The notes below the pieces were generated by a model. It was given only the letters and a program-made list of their open reading frames with translations. It ran no database searches and had not been told where the DNA came from. A stretch of 64,000 bases of DNA, from NCBI RefSeq assembly GCF_003333265.1, contig NZ_QOLB01000079.1, forward strand, positions 1-64,000, written 5' to 3'. Below are positions 8,202 through 17,214 of this stretch, in pieces (the stretch's first letter is position 1; each line of letters starts with the position of its first letter). This DNA is from Candidatus Halocynthiibacter alkanivorans. Lineage in GTDB: Bacteria > Pseudomonadota > Alphaproteobacteria > Rhodobacterales > Rhodobacteraceae. The translations under genes were made by a program, and so were the position numbers.

Positions 8202-9370
8202 CAGTAGGGCAACCCCACATAATTCTGCGCAAACACTTTCTGCGCGGTTTCATTCTCGCGCAGGAACTCAAGCTCCGCACGCTGCATCTTCAGATCAAAA
8301 GCGCTTTGTTCGGGGAACCGGTGCAGCATATTGGTCATCGACCAGCTGAACCGCTCGGCCTTCCAGACCCGCGCCAGTGCTTTTTCAGAATACCGCTCAA
8401 GCCCTTCGCTGTCATTGTCTTCAAACTGCTGTATCAGCCCGTGATACAGGTAATAAATGTCAGAGGCGGCGGTGTTGAGCCCCTTGGCCCCGGTTGGCGG
8501 CACGATATGGGCGGCATCTCCACAAAGGAACAGGCGCCCCCAGCGCATCGGCTCACAGACAAAAGAGCGCAGAGGTGCGATGGACTTTTCGATCGAGGCG
8601 CCGGTGATCAGCGCCTCGGCCGCCGCATCCGGAATGCGCCGCCGCAACTCGTCCCAGAACATCTGATCGCTCCAGTCCTGGGGGCTGTCCGACAGCAGGC
8701 ACTGGATGTAATAGCGGCTGAGATTTGCATTGCGCATCGAACACAGCGCAAAGCCGCGCTCCGAACTGGAATAAATCAGCTCCTCGTTCACTGGCGGCGT
8801 TTCTGACAACACCCCCAACCAGCCAAACGGATAGGTCTTTTCATATTCGCGCCGCACCGACAGCGGAATGGTCTGACGGCTGACGCCATGAAACCCGTCA
8901 CATCCGGCGATATAATCACAGTCAATGCGCTGTTCATTGCCTTCCAGCCGATAGGTCACCGACGGCCTGTCAGTGCCGGCGTCATGGATCACCACATCTT
9001 CGACATTAAAGACAATCTCAGCGCCCGCTGCTTCCCGCGCGTCATAAAGGTCGCGCGTCAGTTCGGTCTGGCCATAGACGGTGACGCTGGTGCCGGTGTG
9101 TTTCCTGAAGTTGACCTCGAACTGTTCATTGCCATAGGCGATCAACGTGCCGTCATGAGTGAAGCACTCACGATCCAGCCGCGTGGCAACACCGGCTTCG
9201 CGCATCAGATCGACAAAGCCGACCTCCAGAATGCCCGCCCGGATCCGCCCCAGCACATAGTCCCGGGTTTTACGCTCCAGCACGATCGTGTCGATCCCTT
9301 TGCGGTGCAGCAACTGCGCCAGCAAAAGCCCGGACGGACCGCCGCCGATAATGACCACTTGTGTTCTCAT
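8201..9370 (-). CDS. pobA: 4-hydroxybenzoate 3-monooxygenase
   Basis: 389 residues, near the family length of about 394. NADPH- and FAD-dependent hydroxylation of 4-hydroxybenzoate to protocatechuate. FAD-binding GGGPSGLLLAQLL is near the N-terminus, the GCDGFHGVSR motif is central, and the second FAD motif LCGDAAHIVPPTGAKGLN is characteristic of PobA. First gene of the minus-strand operon pobA-pcaD-pcaC-pcaH-pcaG-BKACE. Its promoter region is shared with the divergent pcaQ. Confidence 0.95.
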   Translation of the reverse strand: MRTQVVIIGGGPSGLLLAQLLHRKGIDTIVLERKTRDYVLGRIRAGILEVGFVDLMREAGVATRLDRECFTHDGTLIAYGNEQFEVNFRKHTGTSVTVYGQTELTRDLYDAREAAGAEIVFNVEDVVIHDAGTDRPSVTYRLEGNEQRIDCDYIAGCDGFHGVSRQTIPLSVRREYEKTYPFGWLGVLSETPPVNEELIYSSSERGFALCSMRNANLSRYYIQCLLSDSPQDWSDQMFWDELRRRIPDAAAEALITGASIEKSIAPLRSFVCEPMRWGRLFLCGDAAHIVPPTGAKGLNTAASDIYYLYHGLIQQFEDNDSEGLERYSEKALARVWKAERFSWSMTNMLHRFPEQSAFDLKMQRAELEFLRENETAQKVFAQNYVGLPY

Positions 9371-9413
9371 GCCAACTCCTTCTGCCCTCCAAAATGACCA
9401 GGTGTTTTAGGTA

Positions 9414-9423
9414 TGTAAAATGA
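9414..9423 (+). promoter_or_regulatory. TGTAAAATGA motif in the pobA-pcaQ intergenic region (copy 1)
   Basis: The decamer TGTAAAATGA occurs in the 91-base gap between pobA and pcaQ and again, inverted, downstream of pcaQ before the TRAP genes (10429-10438). Similar bases continue beyond the core (ATATCGTGCGG here, AAACGATACGG there). It is a candidate PcaQ site or other shared operator; no binding site consensus is proven. Confidence 0.35.
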
Positions 9424-9461
9424 GATATCGTGCGGAATAGTTTTCAGAATCGGAAAGTAAT

Positions 9462-10376
9462 ATGATCGACCGGCGCATTAAGTTCCGACATATTCAGTGT
9501 TTTGTCGAAATAAACCGGCAGAAAAGCATGAAAAAAGCCGCGGAAAATCTGTTTCTGACTCAGCCGGCGATCTCCAAAACCATGAAAGAGCTGGAGCAGA
9601 TAGTTGACGCGGTGCTGTTGACCCGTAGCCGGGCCGGGATCTCGCTGACCAAACAGGGTGAAGTGTTCCTGCATTTCGCTGAAATGTCAGTCGCCGCGCT
9701 TCAGCAGGGGCTGGACGGGGTCGAACAGATCGGCCGCAAGGGCAAAACCACGCTGGCGGTCGGCGCTCTGCCCAGCGTGGCGGCGCGGTTGATGCCGGCG
9801 GTGGCGCTGGAATTTGCCGCGCTGTCACCGGAAACCGTGCTGCAGATATCCGACGGGCCGCACGGGCATCTGGTTGAACGCCTGCGCCACGGCAGTCTCA
9901 ACCTTGTCATCGGGCGGGTGGGGGCGCCGGAGACGATGCAGGGCATCACCTTCACACAGCTCTATAATGAGCACGTGGAATTTGTGGTCCGCCCCGGTCA
10001 TCCCATACTGAAGGATCCGGTGCTGTCGCGTATATCCGACTGGCTGGTGATTTACCCGGCACAGGGCTCGGCGATCCGCCCGCTGGTGGAACGCTACCTG
10101 ATCGAGAACGGTGTCGGGGATCTGCCCAACCGGCTGGAAACGGTTTCTGGGGCCTTTGGTCGTGGATTTACCCGAAATTCGGACGCAATATGGATCATCT
10201 CCGCCGGGGTGGTCGCCAATGAAATCGCAGAGGGCCGCCTCACACGTCTGCCGTTTGATACCAGCATCACCAAAGGGCCGGTCGGCCTGATGACCCGGCC
10301 GGATACCACCCCGTCAAAAGAGGAGCAAATTTTCAACATCGCGGTCAAAAATGTGCTGAAATCGCTGCAACTCTGA
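9462..10376 (+). CDS. pcaQ: LysR-type regulator of the pca genes
   Basis: 304 residues. N-terminal winged helix-turn-helix (FVEINRQKSMKKAAENLFLTQPAISKTMKELEQ) and a C-terminal periplasmic-binding-protein-like effector domain. PcaQ proteins activate pcaDCHGB in response to the pathway intermediates beta-carboxymuconate or carboxymuconolactone. Identity rests on position (divergent from pobA-pcaDCHG) and on the N-terminal RIKFRHIQCFVEI pattern typical of PcaQ. GGAAAG lies at ribosome-site distance. It also flanks the TRAP operon, which it may regulate. Confidence 0.85.
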   Translation: MIDRRIKFRHIQCFVEINRQKSMKKAAENLFLTQPAISKTMKELEQIVDAVLLTRSRAGISLTKQGEVFLHFAEMSVAALQQGLDGVEQIGRKGKTTLAVGALPSVAARLMPAVALEFAALSPETVLQISDGPHGHLVERLRHGSLNLVIGRVGAPETMQGITFTQLYNEHVEFVVRPGHPILKDPVLSRISDWLVIYPAQGSAIRPLVERYLIENGVGDLPNRLETVSGAFGRGFTRNSDAIWIISAGVVANEIAEGRLTRLPFDTSITKGPVGLMTRPDTTPSKEEQIFNIAVKNVLKSLQL

Positions 10377-10428
10377 CCCCAAACCGGGCCTATACTTGCC
10401 GCTTTTCAGAACTAAGCCGTATCGTTTG

Positions 10429-10438
10429 TCATTTTACA
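10429..10438 (-). promoter_or_regulatory. TGTAAAATGA motif upstream of the TRAP operon (copy 2, inverted)
   Basis: Second copy of the decamer described at 9414-9423, on the opposite strand, about 150 bases before the TRAP binding-protein gene. The shared motif on both sides of pcaQ suggests one regulator for both operons. Ten exact bases alone are modest evidence. Confidence 0.35.
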
Positions 10439-10585
10439 ACATCGATTCGTTCAGTTTAATTTTGTTCCGGGAACCACATCTCTGCGCTGCCACGTCTGAT
10501 TAAAAAGGGCGCGGCGGTGCAACAGAAATAATTTGTCGACAGCCGGCGCAGCCGGAGGTCTTTCATCACCTAGTGGGAGGACTCT

Positions 10586-11632
10586 ATGACTATTTTAAAA
10601 TCACTCAGCACACTTGCGACCGGTCTGGTGCTCGGGCTTGTCTCAGTACAAGCCTCCTTTGCCCAGGCCGAGTTTGAATTCAAACTGCACCATTTTCTAA
10701 GCGCCAAAGCACCGGCACAGTCCAAAATGCTGGAACCCTGGGCCCGCGCAGTTGAAGCCAATTCGGGCGGTCGGGTGAGTATCGAAATCTACCCGTCGAT
10801 GACGCTGGGCGGACGCCCGCCCGAGCTGATCAACCAGGTGCGCGACGGGGTTGTCGATCTGGTCTGGACCGTAAACGGCTACACGCCGGGCCTGTTCCCG
10901 CGCACCGAAGTGTTTGAACTGCCCAATGTGTTCATCAACGACCCCAAAGCGGCCAACCTGGCGATGGCGGATCTGTTTGAGAGCGACCTGGCTGCGGATT
11001 ATAAAGGTGTCGAGGTGATGTTCCTGCATGTCCATGCGGGCAATGGCATCCATATGCGCGACACAGCGGTGCGCAGCCCGGCCGATCTTGCCGGGATGAA
11101 AATGCGCATCCCGACCCGGACCGGCGCCTGGGTGATCGAAGCGCTTGGCGCTTCACCGGCAGCGATGCCTGTGCCGGAACTGCCACCGGCGCTGCAAAAA
11201 GGCGTGATTGACGGTGCATTCATCCCCTGGGAAATCATTCCACCGCTGAAGATCCAGGAACAGACTGAGTATCAGATCGAAGGCGCTGGCAAACGGCGTT
11301 TTGGCACCACGGTGTTCCAGGTCTCGATGAACAGCGCCCGCTGGGGCGGCCTGCCGGAGGACATCCAAAAAGCGTTCCGCGACGCCTCTGGCCCCGAATG
11401 GCTGGCCGAGGTCGGCGACATCTGGCGTGCCTCTGACGAGTTTGGCATCAAAATGGCGCAGGAGTCCGGAAATACGCTGATCACGCTCAGCGACGCGGAA
11501 ACCGCGGTGTTTACTGAGACGCTGGAACCAGTGGTGGACCGCTGGATCGGCGAAGTCTCTTCAAAAGGCATCGATGGCGCCGCTCTGGTCGCCAAAGCCC
11601 GCGCCGCAATGGCCGCGCGTGCATCTGACTGA
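10586..11632 (+). CDS. TRAP transporter periplasmic solute-binding protein (DctP family)
   Basis: 348 residues with a classic signal peptide (about 1-26, cleavage near SFAQA). DctP-type features: an N-terminal LHHFLSAKAPAQ ligand-facing segment, a GGRPPELINQVRDGVVDLVW segment, and MKMRIPTRTGAWVIEALGASP with the arginine usually binding a carboxylate. GGGAGGA ribosome site. First gene of a three-gene operon; the TRAP membrane genes follow with a 1-base overlap and a 3-base gap. The substrate is probably a carboxylate. Proximity to pcaQ/pobA suggests an aromatic acid such as 4-hydroxybenzoate, but this is inference. Confidence 0.92.
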   Translation: MTILKSLSTLATGLVLGLVSVQASFAQAEFEFKLHHFLSAKAPAQSKMLEPWARAVEANSGGRVSIEIYPSMTLGGRPPELINQVRDGVVDLVWTVNGYTPGLFPRTEVFELPNVFINDPKAANLAMADLFESDLAADYKGVEVMFLHVHAGNGIHMRDTAVRSPADLAGMKMRIPTRTGAWVIEALGASPAAMPVPELPPALQKGVIDGAFIPWEIIPPLKIQEQTEYQIEGAGKRRFGTTVFQVSMNSARWGGLPEDIQKAFRDASGPEWLAEVGDIWRASDEFGIKMAQESGNTLITLSDAETAVFTETLEPVVDRWIGEVSSKGIDGAALVAKARAAMAARASD

Positions 11633-12141
11633 TGGCAGATGCTGACAACAAAAGCGGCACCGGACTTTCCGGTGTCGCGCGCCAACTGATTTTTGGCTGG
11701 GCCATGCTGGGCGGCTTTGTGCTGCTGGCGGTGGTCGCGATCAATATGGCCTCGGTGATCGGAGGTTTTTTTGGCAAACCTTTCCCGGGCGATTTTGAAC
11801 TGACCGAAGTCGGTGTCGCTGTCGCGGCGTTTTCGTTTCTGCCCTGGTGCCAGATCTCCGGCGGCAATGTGACCGCGGACATCTTTACTGCCGGTGCATC
11901 AAAGCGTGCGGTGGCGTTCTTCACCCTGCTGGGCTCGCTGGTGGCGTTGCTGTTCAGCGTGATCCTGATCTGGCGCATGTATGCCGGGATGCTGGACCAG
12001 AAAGAATACGGTTATACCACCGCTATTCTGCAGTTCCCCCACTGGATGGCCTTCGTGCCGATCCTGATTTCGCTGGCGCTGCTGGCGTTGGCCTCCGCGG
12101 TCACCCTGCGTGAGAACTTTAACTCAGTTGTCAAAGGTTAA
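11632..12141 (+). CDS. TRAP transporter small membrane subunit (DctQ family)
   Basis: 169 residues with four predicted membrane helices (around 20-42, 60-80, 100-122, 140-160), the standard DctQ layout, with the family's WCQISGGNVTADIFT-type loop. It begins in the stop codon of the binding-protein gene. It works with the large subunit in Na+-coupled uptake. Confidence 0.9.
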   Translation: MADADNKSGTGLSGVARQLIFGWAMLGGFVLLAVVAINMASVIGGFFGKPFPGDFELTEVGVAVAAFSFLPWCQISGGNVTADIFTAGASKRAVAFFTLLGSLVALLFSVILIWRMYAGMLDQKEYGYTTAILQFPHWMAFVPILISLALLALASAVTLRENFNSVVKG

Positions 12142-12144
12142 AGC

Positions 12145-13500
12145 ATGACGGACGCGATCTCTCTCGGGCTGGGAAGCCTGGTTGTTCTGGTGCTGCTGAT
12201 CGGCATCCGCATGCCCATTGCCTATGCGATGATTCTGGTCGGCGGTATCGGCACCATGATGCTGAGCGGGCCGGCGCTGGTGTTCAGCCAGCTGAAGACC
12301 CTGGCGTATGGTCAGTTCTCAATCTACGATCTCTCGGTGGTGCCGATGTTTGTGTTGATGGGGGCGATCGCCTCCAAGGCCGGGCTGAGCCAGGCGCTGT
12401 TCCGTGCCGCCAACGCCTGGTTGGGCTGGATGCGCGGCGGCACTGCGATGGCCGCGATTGCCGGCTGTGCGGGATTTGGGGCGGTCTGTGGGTCGTCGCT
12501 GGCGACCGCTTCGACCATGGGCAAGGTGGCGCTGCCGGAGTTGCGGCGTTATAAATATTCCGGCGCGCTGGCCACCGGTACCCTGGCTGCAGGCGGTGTG
12601 CTTGGCATCCTGATCCCGCCCTCTGTGGTGCTGATCATCTATGCCATCATCGTTGAGGCCAATATCGTCACCCTGTTTATGGCGGCGCTCATCCCCGGCT
12701 TGATGGCGGTGGTGCTGTTTATTCTGACCATCGCGATCTATGTGAAAATATGGCCCGAGGCCGGCCCCAAAGGCGGCGTGCCGGAGCGAGCGGAATTTAT
12801 CGCTGCGACGCTGGGGGCGGTGCCGGTTGTGGTGATCTTCGGACTGGTGATCGGCGGTATCTATACCGGGCTGTTCAACCCCACACCCGCAGCGGCGGTC
12901 GGGGTGTTCCTGGTGCTCGCTTTCGGGCTTCTGCAACGCAAGATTCGCTTTGGCGACCTGATCAGCGCATTGCAGGAAACCGCCTCTACAACCGGCATGA
13001 TCTATCTGATCTTGCTGGGGGCGGAACTGCTCAAGATTTTCATGTCACGCGTGGGCCTGCCACAAGAAGCTGCGTCCTGGATCGCTGGTTCCGGCCTCAG
13101 CCCGATGGTGATCATGGTGCTGTTGCTGGTGGCGCTGATCCTGCTGGGCTGCCTGATGGACAGCCTGTCGATGATCCTGCTGGTGATCCCGTTCTTCTGG
13201 CCGGTGCTGATCGAGGTGAACGGTGGCATCTACCAGGGCGCCGAAGGCTCGGGTTATGGCATGAGCACCGAGGACCTGAAGATCTGGTTTGGCATTCTGG
13301 CGCTGATTGTGGTCGAGCTGGGACTGATCACACCGCCGGTGGGGATGAATGTGTTTGTGATCTCCTCGCTGGCGCGGGACATCCCGATGATCGAAACCTT
13401 CAAAGGTGTGGTACCGTTTTTTCTCGCTGAAGTGCTGCGGGTGGTGGTGCTGGTCTCGTTCCCGGCAATCACTCTGTGGCTGCCTGGCGTGCTGAGCTGA
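12145..13500 (+). CDS. TRAP transporter large membrane subunit (DctM family)
   Basis: 451 residues, about 12-13 membrane helices throughout. Family hallmarks: an N-terminal IRMPIAYAM segment, AGCAGFGAVCGSSLATASTMG, AAGGVLGILIPPSVVLIIYAI, and near the end LGLITPPVGMNVFVI. It starts 3 bases after the small subunit. It forms the substrate channel across the inner membrane and completes the TRAP operon. Confidence 0.93.
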   Translation: MTDAISLGLGSLVVLVLLIGIRMPIAYAMILVGGIGTMMLSGPALVFSQLKTLAYGQFSIYDLSVVPMFVLMGAIASKAGLSQALFRAANAWLGWMRGGTAMAAIAGCAGFGAVCGSSLATASTMGKVALPELRRYKYSGALATGTLAAGGVLGILIPPSVVLIIYAIIVEANIVTLFMAALIPGLMAVVLFILTIAIYVKIWPEAGPKGGVPERAEFIAATLGAVPVVVIFGLVIGGIYTGLFNPTPAAAVGVFLVLAFGLLQRKIRFGDLISALQETASTTGMIYLILLGAELLKIFMSRVGLPQEAASWIAGSGLSPMVIMVLLLVALILLGCLMDSLSMILLVIPFFWPVLIEVNGGIYQGAEGSGYGMSTEDLKIWFGILALIVVELGLITPPVGMNVFVISSLARDIPMIETFKGVVPFFLAEVLRVVVLVSFPAITLWLPGVLS

Positions 13501-13989
13501 CACCCGCTGCGCCGGCTCCCTCCATGGCGGCATTGCGCCGCCAGAGCGGTCCGGGGCGACGCCGGGGACGATGTGATGCAAGGTATCACCGCCCCGGTCT
13601 GCGGCCGGGCGGAACGCTGCGAGGGCGCGGGTGGGCCTGGCTGGCCCGGCGTGGCGGGCCAGCCAGGCTTCCCCGCGCCTGGCGGCACCATGGGCTTTTC
13701 TGTCTGTGTGCCTGCGGCGGGGGCCGGAATCCTCAAGGAAATCAGCGCTGCATCCCGACGCTGGTTCGGAGCTGCGAGCAGAGCTTCCCTTGACTGGACC
13801 CCCTGTTAAGTGCAGGACTCAAACAGACGAGATCGTTTTGTCTGAACCGGATGACGTCCGAAGCCGTGACATACGCTTCAGCTTGATTGCACTAATATTC
13901 GCGCTCAAACCGATCTGATTGCTGCGATACCCGCCCTGTATCTGCGGGCCGGGACCTGATTATGCCGAAACCGCTTAAAAGGAATTCGC
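13501..13989. other. Intergenic region without a supported gene
   Basis: About 490 bases between the TRAP operon and the type I secretion genes. Short open frames here show no recognisable protein character. It holds the strong hairpin listed separately and, near its right end, an AAGGAA ribosome site for the next gene. Confidence 0.5.
13635..13668 (+). terminator. Perfect 14-bp hairpin after the TRAP operon
   Basis: Arms 13635-13648 and 13655-13668 are exact inverted repeats with loop GCGTGG, about 135 bases after the dctM stop. CTTCCCC follows, not a T-run, so it may be a GC-type terminator or an mRNA-stabilising hairpin. Confidence 0.5.
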
Positions 13990-15699
13990 ATGGGCAGTGA
14001 CTTAGGCAAGGCCTTCCGCCGGCATATCCCGACGCTGACCGCGATCACGGTGTTCAGCATATTTATCAATCTGCTGATGCTCACCGGCCCGTTGTTCATG
14101 CTGCAGGTCTATGACCGGGTGCTGAGCAGCCGGTCTGAAGCGACATTGCTGGCGCTGTTTGCGCTGGTGGCCGGCCTGTTTGCCGCCATGGGGGTGCTGG
14201 ATTATGTGCGCGGACGCGTCGGCGCCCGCATTGGTGCTGGTTTGCAGAGTGACCTTGATGCGCGGGTGTTTCAGGCCGGGGTGCGCGCGCCGGCCAAATT
14301 GGCGCCGCAGGCGGCCACCGCGCTGTCCGATCTGGACGCGATCCAGCGGTTCTTTTCGGCGCCGGTGTCTTTTGCCATCTTTGACATCCCCTGGACGCCG
14401 ATCTTTTTTGCCGCCATTTTCCTGTTTCACCCACTGCTCGGCTGGCTCGCGGTCGCAGGCGGGCTGGTGCTGGTGCTGATCACGCTGTGCAACCAGATCC
14501 TGACCCGGAAATCGGCTGGCAAGATGCACCGGGATGCCAATACCAGCACCCGGCTCGCCGAGCAGATCCGCACCCAGCCGGAAACGGTTATCGGGCTTGG
14601 CATGATCGGCGCTGCCATCCGCCGCTGGCAGGGGGCGCGCGGCTCAGCGCTGAGCTCATCCCTTACTTTTCACGACCGTTCCGGCGGCTTTACCAGTTTC
14701 AGCAAGATGCTGCGCATGCTGGTACAGTCGGCAATCCTGGCGCTTGGCGCCTGGCTGGTGCTGCAAAACGAGTTGTCGGCCGGGGCGATGATCGCCGGAT
14801 CTGTCCTGCTGGGACGCGCGTTGGCGCCGGTGGAACAACTGATCCAGGGCTGGGGTATGGTGCTGCGGGCGCGTCAGGGCTGGAACAGTCTCGGCACGCT
14901 GCTGACGGCGGTGCCTGAAAGCGAGCCGGTGACGCCTCTGCCCGATCCACAGGCAAAACTGGTGGTAAAGGGCGTCACGGTGATGATGCCCGGCACCAGT
15001 AAACCGATGCTGAACCAGGTGTCCTTTGCGATTGGCCCGGGTCAGGCACTGGGGGTGATTGGCATCAGCGCTTCAGGAAAATCAACACTGGCCAGGGTGC
15101 TGACGGGCTATCTGAAGCCCAATATGGGCGAAGTTCGGCTGGACGGGGCGACGCTGGCACAATACGGGCCGGACGGGCTGGCGCAACATATCGGCTATCT
15201 GCCCCAGGATGTGGTGCTGTTTGACGGCACCGTGGCCGAAAATATCATGCGATTGCAGCCGGAGTCTGATCCGGCGCTGGCGGTGCGCGCCGCCCAGGCC
15301 GCCGCCGCCCATGACGTGATCCTGCAGTTGAAAGACGGCTACGATACGCGGCTGGGATTTGGCGGTGTAACCTTGTCGGGCGGCCAGCGGCAACGGGTGG
15401 GGCTGGCGCGGGCACTGTTTGGCGATCCGGCGATTGTCATTCTGGATGAAGCAAGCTCAAACCTTGACGCTGAGGGAACCCAGGCCCTGAACCAGACTGT
15501 GGCGGCGCTGAAGGCGGCGGGCAAAGCGGTGATCACCATCGCCCATCGCCCCACGGCAATCGCCGAATGTGACCTTGTGCTGGTGCTGGCAAACGGCGCG
15601 GTACAAGCCTTTGGCCCGCGGGATGAAGTTCTGCGTAAAGCTCTGAAAAATCATAGTGAAATCGTGGCGCTACAGAAAGAAAGCCAGCATGCAACCTGA
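13990..15699 (+). CDS. Type I secretion system ABC transporter (PrtD family)
   Basis: 569 residues: a six-helix membrane domain (about 1-310) starting with the PrtD-type FINLLMLTGPLFMLQVYDRVLSS region, then an ATPase domain with Walker A GISASGKST, signature LSGGQRQRVGLARAL, Walker B AIVILDEASSNLD and H-loop TIAHRP. No N-terminal peptidase domain, so it is not a bacteriocin-type exporter. The downstream HlyD gene overlaps its end. It should export an unprocessed RTX-like or similar protein, but no such substrate gene is in the window. Confidence 0.92.
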   Translation: MGSDLGKAFRRHIPTLTAITVFSIFINLLMLTGPLFMLQVYDRVLSSRSEATLLALFALVAGLFAAMGVLDYVRGRVGARIGAGLQSDLDARVFQAGVRAPAKLAPQAATALSDLDAIQRFFSAPVSFAIFDIPWTPIFFAAIFLFHPLLGWLAVAGGLVLVLITLCNQILTRKSAGKMHRDANTSTRLAEQIRTQPETVIGLGMIGAAIRRWQGARGSALSSSLTFHDRSGGFTSFSKMLRMLVQSAILALGAWLVLQNELSAGAMIAGSVLLGRALAPVEQLIQGWGMVLRARQGWNSLGTLLTAVPESEPVTPLPDPQAKLVVKGVTVMMPGTSKPMLNQVSFAIGPGQALGVIGISASGKSTLARVLTGYLKPNMGEVRLDGATLAQYGPDGLAQHIGYLPQDVVLFDGTVAENIMRLQPESDPALAVRAAQAAAAHDVILQLKDGYDTRLGFGGVTLSGGQRQRVGLARALFGDPAIVILDEASSNLDAEGTQALNQTVAALKAAGKAVITIAHRPTAIAECDLVLVLANGAVQAFGPRDEVLRKALKNHSEIVALQKESQHAT

Positions 15700-16981
15700 C
15701 AGAAAATCTCGCGGCCATATGTGGGTCGGCTTCTGCACCATCGCGCTGTTGCTGGGCGGGTTTGGGGTCTGGGGCACCCAGGTGCAAATTGCCGGCGCAG
15801 TGATCACTTCGGGGCAGATCATGGTCGAGATGCGCCAGCAAGTGGTGCAGCACCCGGATGGCGGTGTGGTGGGCAAAATACTGGTGCAGAACGGCGACAG
15901 TGTGGCCGCCGGAGATGTTTTACTCTCTCTGGACGGTTTTCTGCTGACCTCCGAAAGTGACGTGCTTCAGCAGCAGCTGGATGAACATTCGGCGCGGGCG
16001 GCGCGCCTCAAAGGGGAACGCGACGGGGTTGAGATCCGCTTTGATGCCGGGCTGCTGGAGCGGGCGGAAAGCCAACCGGTGGTTCAGGAGATCCTCGATG
16101 GGCAGCGCCGGCTCGCGTTCGCCCGGCGTGCCACATTAAATTCGGCGCTGGAAGCGCTGAACGAACGCAAACAGCAGATCAGTGACGAGATTGGAGGGCA
16201 GCAGGCCCAGCTGCGCGCGCTGGAGCTGGAGGTGGAAATTCTCGGCGAAGAGTTGAAGAATATGGAGGTTCTGCTTGCAAAAGGCCTGGCCGAGGCCTCG
16301 CGGGTGCTGAGCCTGCGGCGCGAGGATGCCCGCCTCCTGGGGCGGCGCGGCGATCTGCTCTCCACCGTGGCGCGCAACCAGGGCCGCATTTCCGAGATCG
16401 GCATTGAGCAGATCCGTCTGCGCGATGCCCGGCGCGAAGAAGCCATCACCCAGCTGCGCGATCTGCTCACCAGCCAGGCCGGGCTGCGCGAGCGCCAGCT
16501 GGCGATCTGGGAACAGTTGTCGCGCCTGGAAATCCGCGCCCCGGTGGCCGGTGTCATTCACGGCATGCAGGTCTTTGCGGTCAATTCCGTGGTGCAACCG
16601 GGGCAGACCATCCTCAACGTGGTGCCACAAAATACCGATCTGATCCTGTCGACCCGGGTGGCGGCGATCAACATTGACTCGGTTTATATAGGCCAGGTGG
16701 CCTCGATCCGCTTTCCGGCCCTCGACAGCCGCACTACACCGGAGCTGATTGGCCGGGTCGCCAGCGTATCGCCGGATGTTCTGATCGATCAGGTAACGGG
16801 CCAGAGTTACTACAGCGCCGATCTGACGCTGGACCCGGGGCAGCTGGAACGTCTCGGGGGGCAGGTGCTGATCCCGGGCATGCCGGTTGAGGCCTTTATC
16901 AAAACCTCTGACCGCACACCGCTCAGCTACCTGCTGAAACCGCTGACCAATTATTTTGCCCGGGCATTCCGTGAAGAGTGA
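15689..16981 (+). CDS. HlyD-family membrane fusion protein of type I secretion
   Basis: 430 residues from MQPDRKSRG. An upstream in-frame ATG at 15656 would lie further inside the ABC gene; the chosen start overlaps it by 11 bases. One membrane helix (about 13-33), a biotinyl-lipoyl-like half motif (HPDGGVVGKILVQNGDSVAAGDVLLSLD), a long coiled coil (about 90-280), then the second lipoyl half and beta-barrel (RAPVAGVIHGMQVFAVNSVVQPGQTILNVVP). Links the inner-membrane ABC protein to a TolC-like outer-membrane channel encoded elsewhere. Confidence 0.92.
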   Translation: MQPDRKSRGHMWVGFCTIALLLGGFGVWGTQVQIAGAVITSGQIMVEMRQQVVQHPDGGVVGKILVQNGDSVAAGDVLLSLDGFLLTSESDVLQQQLDEHSARAARLKGERDGVEIRFDAGLLERAESQPVVQEILDGQRRLAFARRATLNSALEALNERKQQISDEIGGQQAQLRALELEVEILGEELKNMEVLLAKGLAEASRVLSLRREDARLLGRRGDLLSTVARNQGRISEIGIEQIRLRDARREEAITQLRDLLTSQAGLRERQLAIWEQLSRLEIRAPVAGVIHGMQVFAVNSVVQPGQTILNVVPQNTDLILSTRVAAINIDSVYIGQVASIRFPALDSRTTPELIGRVASVSPDVLIDQVTGQSYYSADLTLDPGQLERLGGQVLIPGMPVEAFIKTSDRTPLSYLLKPLTNYFARAFREE

Positions 16982-17214
16982 GGCGGCGGGGCCGGCCGTG
17001 CGCGCGCCCCGGCGCTTTGATCCGCGCCGCGGGGCGGGGGGCGGCACAATGCCGCACTGCAGTGTTTCCGATGGGAAACTTTGGCGGCAACAACAGGATT
17101 TTGTTTGCGCAAACGCCCCGGCTTTGCTGGATTTTATTATGGTACTCGCGGAGAATGGGTAAAGGATGCCCAAGCACGGTGGGTGATTCCACACCCGCCA
17201 TTCAGGAGGAATTT

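Noticed and set aside
13573-13918. Short frames in the gap before the type I secretion genes
   Set aside because: They overlap the strong hairpin, are low-complexity Gly/Ala/Pro/Arg, and lack ribosome sites.
16978-17214. N-terminal extension of glutamate dehydrogenase by 79 residues
   Set aside because: The extension is Arg/Gly-rich and not family-like, while a strong AGGAGGA site precedes the internal ATG at 17215.
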